From Thermoplasmata archaeon (GTDB lineage Archaea; Thermoplasmatota; Thermoplasmata; Lutacidiplasmatales; UBA184): a DNA stretch of 11,069 bases. Both the position numbers and the translations under genes were made by a program. The stretch is taken from assembly GCA_030044695.1 (NCBI GenBank), contig JASIDM010000164.1, forward strand, positions 1-11,069, given 5' to 3'. The notes below the pieces were generated by a model that worked only from the letters and a program-made list of their open reading frames with translations, made no database searches and was not told the DNA's origin. Shown here in pieces: positions 5,936-11,069 of this stretch (position 1 is the stretch's first letter; each line of letters starts with the position of its first letter).

Positions 5936-6436
5936 GTGCCGCTGATCGCCTTCGACTATCGGTTCACGACCCGCCTGCCCGCGTCGGCCGACGCGGCGTA
6001 CCGCTGGGCCGTCGACTACGCCCCGGACGACCCCGCCCGGATGGGACAGCAGGGGCGTCGACGCATCGAGGTCGTCGCTCCCCGGACGATCCTCCTCACG
6101 GACACGATCGTTCGGGACGGGCGGACGGTGACGAAGCAGCGGCTCGTTCGCCTCCGGCCGAGGGACCGTGCCTGGACGAACACCCACGTCGGCGGCCCGA
6201 CGCGGCACTCGCAGTTCTTCTACCGGATCGTCCCGCGCGGCCGCCGGGGGTCCTCGCTCGAGTTCATCGGCCTGCAGGTCGAGCGCGCTCCGCGACCGCT
6301 CACGCCCGCCCAGCTCGCGCGCCGGGCGCGCGAGGTCGCTCGGGAGGACGCCGCCCTGTGGCGGAGGCTCGCCCGGGCGATGGCCTCGGACCTCGGCGCC
6401 GGGACCGGACCGCCCCCCCGGCGCGGCGCGCGATAG
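5936..6436 (+). CDS. Probable SRPBCC/START-fold protein
   Basis: A 166-residue protein. The opening FDYRFTTRLPASADAAYRWA is the typical first strand and helix of SRPBCC (polyketide cyclase/START-like) proteins, which bind small hydrophobic ligands in a deep cavity. Alternating beta-like stretches follow (IEVVAPRTILLTDTIV, TKQRLVRLRPRDRAWTN, SQFFYRIVPRG, SSLEFIGLQVE). A long amphipathic helix then closes the protein (about 123-152), before a disordered Gly/Pro/Arg tail. Strand pattern and final helix agree with the fold, but no catalytic residue or ligand can be named. The GTG start is set by a GGAGGT Shine-Dalgarno 9 bases upstream. The gene follows the ferredoxin gene by 14 bases, so the two probably share a transcript; whether they work together is unknown. 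It ends 69 bases before the ATP synthase genes, which have their own promoter. Confidence 0.72.
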   Translation: MPLIAFDYRFTTRLPASADAAYRWAVDYAPDDPARMGQQGRRRIEVVAPRTILLTDTIVRDGRTVTKQRLVRLRPRDRAWTNTHVGGPTRHSQFFYRIVPRGRRGSSLEFIGLQVERAPRPLTPAQLARRAREVAREDAALWRRLARAMASDLGAGTGPPPRRGAR

Positions 6437-6473
6437 CCCGACGTCGCCTCCCGACGTTCTGCCGCCGACAGCG

Positions 6474-6481
6474 CTTAAATA
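6474..6481 (+). promoter_or_regulatory. TATA box of the ATP synthase operon
   Basis: CTTAAATA is the clearest AT-rich element in the window. Its centre is about 28 bases upstream of the GTG of the subunit F gene, which predicts transcription starting at or within a few bases of the start codon. A GGAGGA at 6483-6488 is too far from the GTG (17 bases) to act as its Shine-Dalgarno and would lie upstream of the predicted transcript start, so a leaderless mRNA is inferred. Confidence 0.65.
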
Positions 6482-6505
6482 CGGAGGAATCCCGCCGAGG
6501 ACGCC

Positions 6506-6844
6506 GTGCCCGAGGCGTCCGCGCTCCCCGGCCGAACGGTCGTCGTGGGCGAGCGCGAGCTCGCGATCGGCTTCCGTCTGATCGGGCTGAAGGATGTCGT
6601 CGAGGTCACGCCCGACACGAGCGTCGCCGAGTTCCAGAAGGCGCTGGGGAACGACGCGTTCAGCCTCGTGATCGCGAGCCAGGCGATCCGTCCCCGACTG
6701 TCGGAGACCCAGCGGGCCCACGCCGACGCGTCGCTCCGGCCGCTCGTGGTCTTCGTCCCGACCCCGGGGGGCGAGTACGAGGTCGAGAGCATCGCGGCGC
6801 TCGCGAAGCGGGTCCTCGGGGTCACGCTGGGGCCCGCGAGCTGA
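6506..6844 (+). CDS. atpF: A-type ATP synthase subunit F
   Basis: A 112-residue soluble protein matching the V/A-type ATPase F subunit (usually about 100 residues), which sits with subunit D in the central stalk and contributes to coupling and regulation. Family landmarks are the first strand TVVVGERELAIGFRLIGLKD (about 10-29), the middle FSLVIASQAIRPRL, and PLVVFVPTPGGEYE (about 82-95). The final helix runs ESIAALAKRVLGVTL. The N-terminus is about eight residues longer than usual. The GTG start is supported by the TATA box at leaderless distance. It opens a tight operon: subunit A begins 10 bases after its stop. In methanogen operons F is preceded by subunits E and C; here it is first, after an unrelated SRPBCC-like gene. 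Confidence 0.9.
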   Translation: MPEASALPGRTVVVGERELAIGFRLIGLKDVVEVTPDTSVAEFQKALGNDAFSLVIASQAIRPRLSETQRAHADASLRPLVVFVPTPGGEYEVESIAALAKRVLGVTLGPAS

Positions 6845-6854
6845 GGGCAAGGTC

Positions 6855-8617
<1,763 letters not shown>

Positions 8618-8618
<1 letters not shown>

Positions 8619-10057
8619 TGGCCGCGAAGGGAGCGCGGACGCCCAAGGCGTCCCCGGCGGTCGCCGACGTCCCGATCGACTACCGCACGATCGACCGGGT
8701 GACCGGACCGCTGCTCTTCGTGCGCGAGATCGACAACGCCGCCTACGGGGAGATCGTCGAGATCACCCTGCCGAGCGGCGAGCGGCGCCAGGGCCAGGTG
8801 CTCGACTCGCGCAAGGGGCTCGCCATCGTCCAGGTCTTCGGCCCGACGATGGGGTTCAACCTCGAGCGGACGAGCGTGAAGTTCCTCGGCGAGGTCGCGA
8901 CCCTCGCCGTCTCCAACGAGCTCCTCGGCCGGGTCTTCACCGGCCTCGGCGAGCCGCGCGACGGCGGGCCGAAGATCGTGAGCTCGACGCGGCTCGAGAT
9001 CGTCGGCAACGCCATGAACCCCTACTCGCGCGAGGAGCCGAGCGAGTTCATCCAGACGGGGATCTCGACGATCGACGTCAACAACACGCTCGTCCGGGGC
9101 CAGAAGCTGCCGCTGTTCAGCGGCGCGGGGCTCCCCCACAACCAGGTCGCCGCCCAGATCGTGCGCCAGGCCAAGCTGCGCAACTCGAGCGAGGGGTTCG
9201 CCGTGGTCTTCGCCGCCATGGGGATCACCAGCGAGGAGGCGAACTTCTTCCTCAAGGAGTTCGAGGCGACCGGGGCGCTCGAGCGCACCGTCGCGTTCCT
9301 GAACCTCTCGAGCGACCCGTCGATGGAGCGCGTCGTCACGCCGAGGATGGCCCTGACGGCGGCGGAGTACCTCGCCTACGAGGAGGACCTCCACGTCCTG
9401 GTCGTGCTCACGGACATGACGAGCTACTGCGAGGCGCTGCGCGAGGTCTCGGCCGCGCGCGAGGAGGTGCCGGGCCGACGGGGCTACCCCGGGTACCTCT
9501 ACACCGACCTCGCGACGATCTACGAGCGCGCGGGGAAGATCCACGGCCGCAAGGGCTCGATCACCCAGCTCCCGATCCTCACCATGCCCGCCGACGACGT
9601 GACCCACCCGATCCCGGACCTCACCGGCTACATCACCGAGGGCCAGATGTACCTGAGCCGGGACCTCCAGCGCAAGGGGATCTACCCGCCGATCGACATC
9701 CTGCCGAGCCTCTCGCGCCTGATGGGCCAGGGGATCGGCAAGGACCGCACCCGCGACGACCACCGCGGCGTCTCCGACCAGCTGTTCAGCGCCTACGCGA
9801 CGGGGAAGGACCAGCGCGCGCTCTCGGCGATCGTCGGCGAGGAGGCCCTCAGCGCCGTCGACCGGCTCTACCTCAAGGTCGCCGACCGGTTCGAGCGGGA
9901 GTTCGTCGCGCAGCGCGCGGACGAGGACCGCACGATCGACGAGAGCCTGCGGATCGCCTGGGAGATCCTCTCCGACTTCCCCGACGCCGAGCTCAAGCGG
10001 ATCCGTCCGGAGTTCCTCCAGCAGTACCGCGCCCACCCGCCGGTCCCCGGCGTGTAG
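8618..10057 (+). CDS. atpB: A-type ATP synthase non-catalytic subunit B
   Basis: A 479-residue B subunit that alternates with subunit A in the A3B3 hexamer. DYRTIDRVTGPLLFV (21-35) opens the beta-barrel. The P-loop position reads FSGAGLPHNQ (167-176), without the Lys-Thr of a working site, as is normal for this subunit. YPPIDILPSLSRLMGQGIGK (356-375) includes Arg367, expected to reach into the catalytic interface. The N-terminus carries about 18 extra residues rich in Ala, Lys and Pro before the conserved part. The ATG overlaps the stop of subunit A by one base, which fixes the start; the same frame is open far upstream only as a shadow of the A gene. The stop is 21 bases before subunit D. 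Confidence 0.98.
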
Positions 10058-10078
10058 CCGCGGAGGGGGCAGGAGCAC

Positions 10079-10720
10079 GTGGCCATCGAGAACGTGCGCC
10101 CGACGCGGCTCGAGCTGCTGCGGACCCGCCGCCGGATCGTCGTCGCCAAGCGCGGGCTCAACCCGCTCAAGCTGAAGCGGACGGCGCTGATCACCGAGTT
10201 CTTCCGGATCTCCAAGGAGGCCGTCCGGCTGCGCGGCGACCTGCGGGAGCGGATCGTCCGGGGCTACGAGGCGATCCGCCTCGCCGAGACGATCGAGGGG
10301 CCGACGCGGCTCGAGAACATCTCGATGCTCCTCCCGGAGCTGCCCGAGGTCGCCGTCGCCACCAAGAACGTGATGGGGGTCCGGACCCCGCGGGTCGACG
10401 GCGGGAGCTTCCAGCCGCTCCCGACGGTCTCCCTCATCGACCTCCCGACGTCGGTCGGGGAGGCGGTCCGCCGCTTCCAGCAGATCTACGAGGTCGTCCT
10501 GGACGTCGCGGAGAAGGAGAACGCGCTCCGGCGCCTGCTGCGGGAGATCGAGCGCACGAAGCGGCGCGCGAGCGCGATCGAGAACGTCCTGATCCCCCGC
10601 CTGGAGGCGGTCGTGCGGTACATCAAGTTCCGCTTCGACGAGATGGAGCGCGATTCGTTCAGCATGCTGAAGACCGTCAAGCGCAAGATGGAGCAGGAGG
10701 CCGAGGGTGCGCTCGCCTAG
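10079..10720 (+). CDS. atpD: A-type ATP synthase subunit D
   Basis: A 213-residue central-stalk subunit that turns inside the A3B3 head as an antiparallel coiled coil. The family opening VRPTRLELLRTRRRIVVAKRG lies at residues 6-26. The paired C-terminal helix includes RRLLREIERTKRRASAIENV and then PRLEAVVRYIKFRFDEMERD. The middle part (about 80-130) is a globular loop containing KNVMGVRTPRV. Length is normal for archaeal D (about 200-215). The GTG start matches the family N-terminus. AGGAG at 10071-10075 is only 3 bases away, and GGAGGGGG at 10062-10069 is 9 bases away; either could serve. The last codons contain the Shine-Dalgarno of the next small gene, which overlaps the end of this one by 14 bases. 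Confidence 0.96.
   Translation: MAIENVRPTRLELLRTRRRIVVAKRGLNPLKLKRTALITEFFRISKEAVRLRGDLRERIVRGYEAIRLAETIEGPTRLENISMLLPELPEVAVATKNVMGVRTPRVDGGSFQPLPTVSLIDLPTSVGEAVRRFQQIYEVVLDVAEKENALRRLLREIERTKRRASAIENVLIPRLEAVVRYIKFRFDEMERDSFSMLKTVKRKMEQEAEGALA
10695..10700 (+). promoter_or_regulatory. Shine-Dalgarno AGGAGG for the 42-residue membrane peptide
   Basis: A perfect AGGAGG lies 6 bases before GTG 10707 and inside the coding sequence of subunit D. It decides the start of the small gene; the next in-frame GTG (10728) has no comparable site. Confidence 0.6.
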
Positions 10721-10835
10721 GTCGGCGGTGGCGCGGTTCGCCGCCCTGTGGACGGTGAGCGCCGCCTGGAAGCTCGCCGCGCTCGCCCTGTTCCTCCTGA
10801 TCGTGATGCGCGTCACCGGCGGAGGGGCCGCGTGA
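10707..10835 (+). CDS. 42-residue single-helix membrane peptide between subunits D and H
   Basis: I do not recognise this protein. It has a short basic N-terminus (Arg 2, 5, 10), a hydrophobic stretch FAALWTVSAAWKLAALALFL that continues LIVM (11-34) and is broken only by Lys22, then Arg35 and a Gly/Ala-rich tail. One transmembrane helix with the N-terminus inside is expected. Reality is supported by a perfect AGGAGG six bases before the GTG, a 14-base overlap with subunit D and a GTGA overlap with subunit H, which leave no intergenic space. A small hydrophobic gene called ahaG follows ahaD in Methanosarcina (from memory); this may be an analogue, but homology is unproven. A role in assembly or anchoring of the ATP synthase is a guess from position. 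The GTG at 10728 would give a 35-residue form. Confidence 0.62.
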   Translation: MRSPRSAVARFAALWTVSAAWKLAALALFLLIVMRVTGGGAA

Positions 10836-11069
10836 GCGCCCCGACGTCGACCGCGGGCGACCCGCAGACGGTCGAGGCGCTCCGCCGCGTCAAGGCGGTC
10901 GAGGCGGAGTGGGAGGGCCAGCTGCGCGCCGCCCGGGAGGAGACCGAGCGGGCGGTCCAGCGCGCCCGCGACGAGGCGGAGGCGACCGTGAGGGCGGTCC
11001 AGGCCGAGGTCGACGGCGAGCGCACGCGGCGGCTCGAGAGCGCCGCCGTCGCGGCCGAGGCGGAGGCGG
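10832..11069 (+). CDS. atpH: A-type ATP synthase subunit H (peripheral stalk), truncated by window edge
   Basis: The first 79 residues of a protein that is almost wholly coiled coil, rich in Glu, Arg and Ala, with heptad-like spacing from about residue 13: VEALRRVKAVEAEWEGQL, then ETERAVQRARDEAEATV. This is the composition and length expected of subunit H (about 100-110 residues), which pairs with subunit E to form the stator stalks. The ATP synthase context makes this the best reading, although subunit E or another coiled-coil stalk protein cannot be excluded from the N-terminal part alone. The GTG start overlaps the stop of the preceding small gene (GTGA) and follows GGAGG at 10821-10825 by 6 bases. 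In methanogens H opens the operon and is followed by I, K, E and C; those genes may lie just to the right. Confidence 0.78.
   Translation, partial: MSAPTSTAGDPQTVEALRRVKAVEAEWEGQLRAAREETERAVQRARDEAEATVRAVQAEVDGERTRRLESAAVAAEAEA

Overview
This is a very GC-rich, gene-dense stretch of chromosomal DNA that looks archaeal. The evidence is an A-type (archaeal V/A) ATP synthase cluster, a B-family DNA polymerase of the divergent PolB2 type beside a degenerate RecA-fold gene, TATA-like elements at leaderless spacing, and many GTG starts. A high-GC member of the Thermoplasmatota would fit, but that placement is an inference; no rRNA or tRNA is present to settle it.

The left half (about 1-5501) reads on the minus strand. 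In transcription order it holds: a DUF72 protein (5501-4740); a 129-base gap with two abutting perfect inverted repeats and a TATA-like element; a RadA/RecA-like protein that has lost its P-loop (4610-3738); an overlapping 84-residue helical protein (3786-3532); a divergent B-family polymerase (3529-1196); and a HEAT-repeat protein that runs off the left edge (1119-1). The middle three genes overlap or lie 2 bases apart, so they form one translation-coupled cassette. The polymerase lacks one of the two motif C aspartates and part of its proofreading site. The cassette matches the known archaeal association of PolB2 (Dpo2) with an inactivated RecA homologue and a small helical protein, which has been linked to damage tolerance or translesion synthesis.

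The middle (about 5502-6436) is a divergent intergenic region followed by two plus-strand genes. One is an 8Fe-type ferredoxin-like protein with an extra cysteine. The other, behind a strong Shine-Dalgarno sequence, is a probable SRPBCC/START-fold protein.

The right part (6474 to the end) is an A-type ATP synthase operon read on the plus strand from a clear TATA element placed for a leaderless start: subunit F, catalytic A, non-catalytic B, central-stalk D, an unrecognised 42-residue single-helix membrane peptide, and the start of peripheral-stalk subunit H, cut by the window edge. F, A, B and D form the rotor-facing and catalytic head, and H forms the stator with E. The order F-A-B-D-x-H, with unrelated genes upstream of F, is a rearranged version of the familiar H-I-K-E-C-F-A-B-D order. 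The missing I, K, E and C genes may follow to the right.

No stretch longer than 300 bases lacks a gene. I saw no tRNA, rRNA, CRISPR array or insertion sequence.
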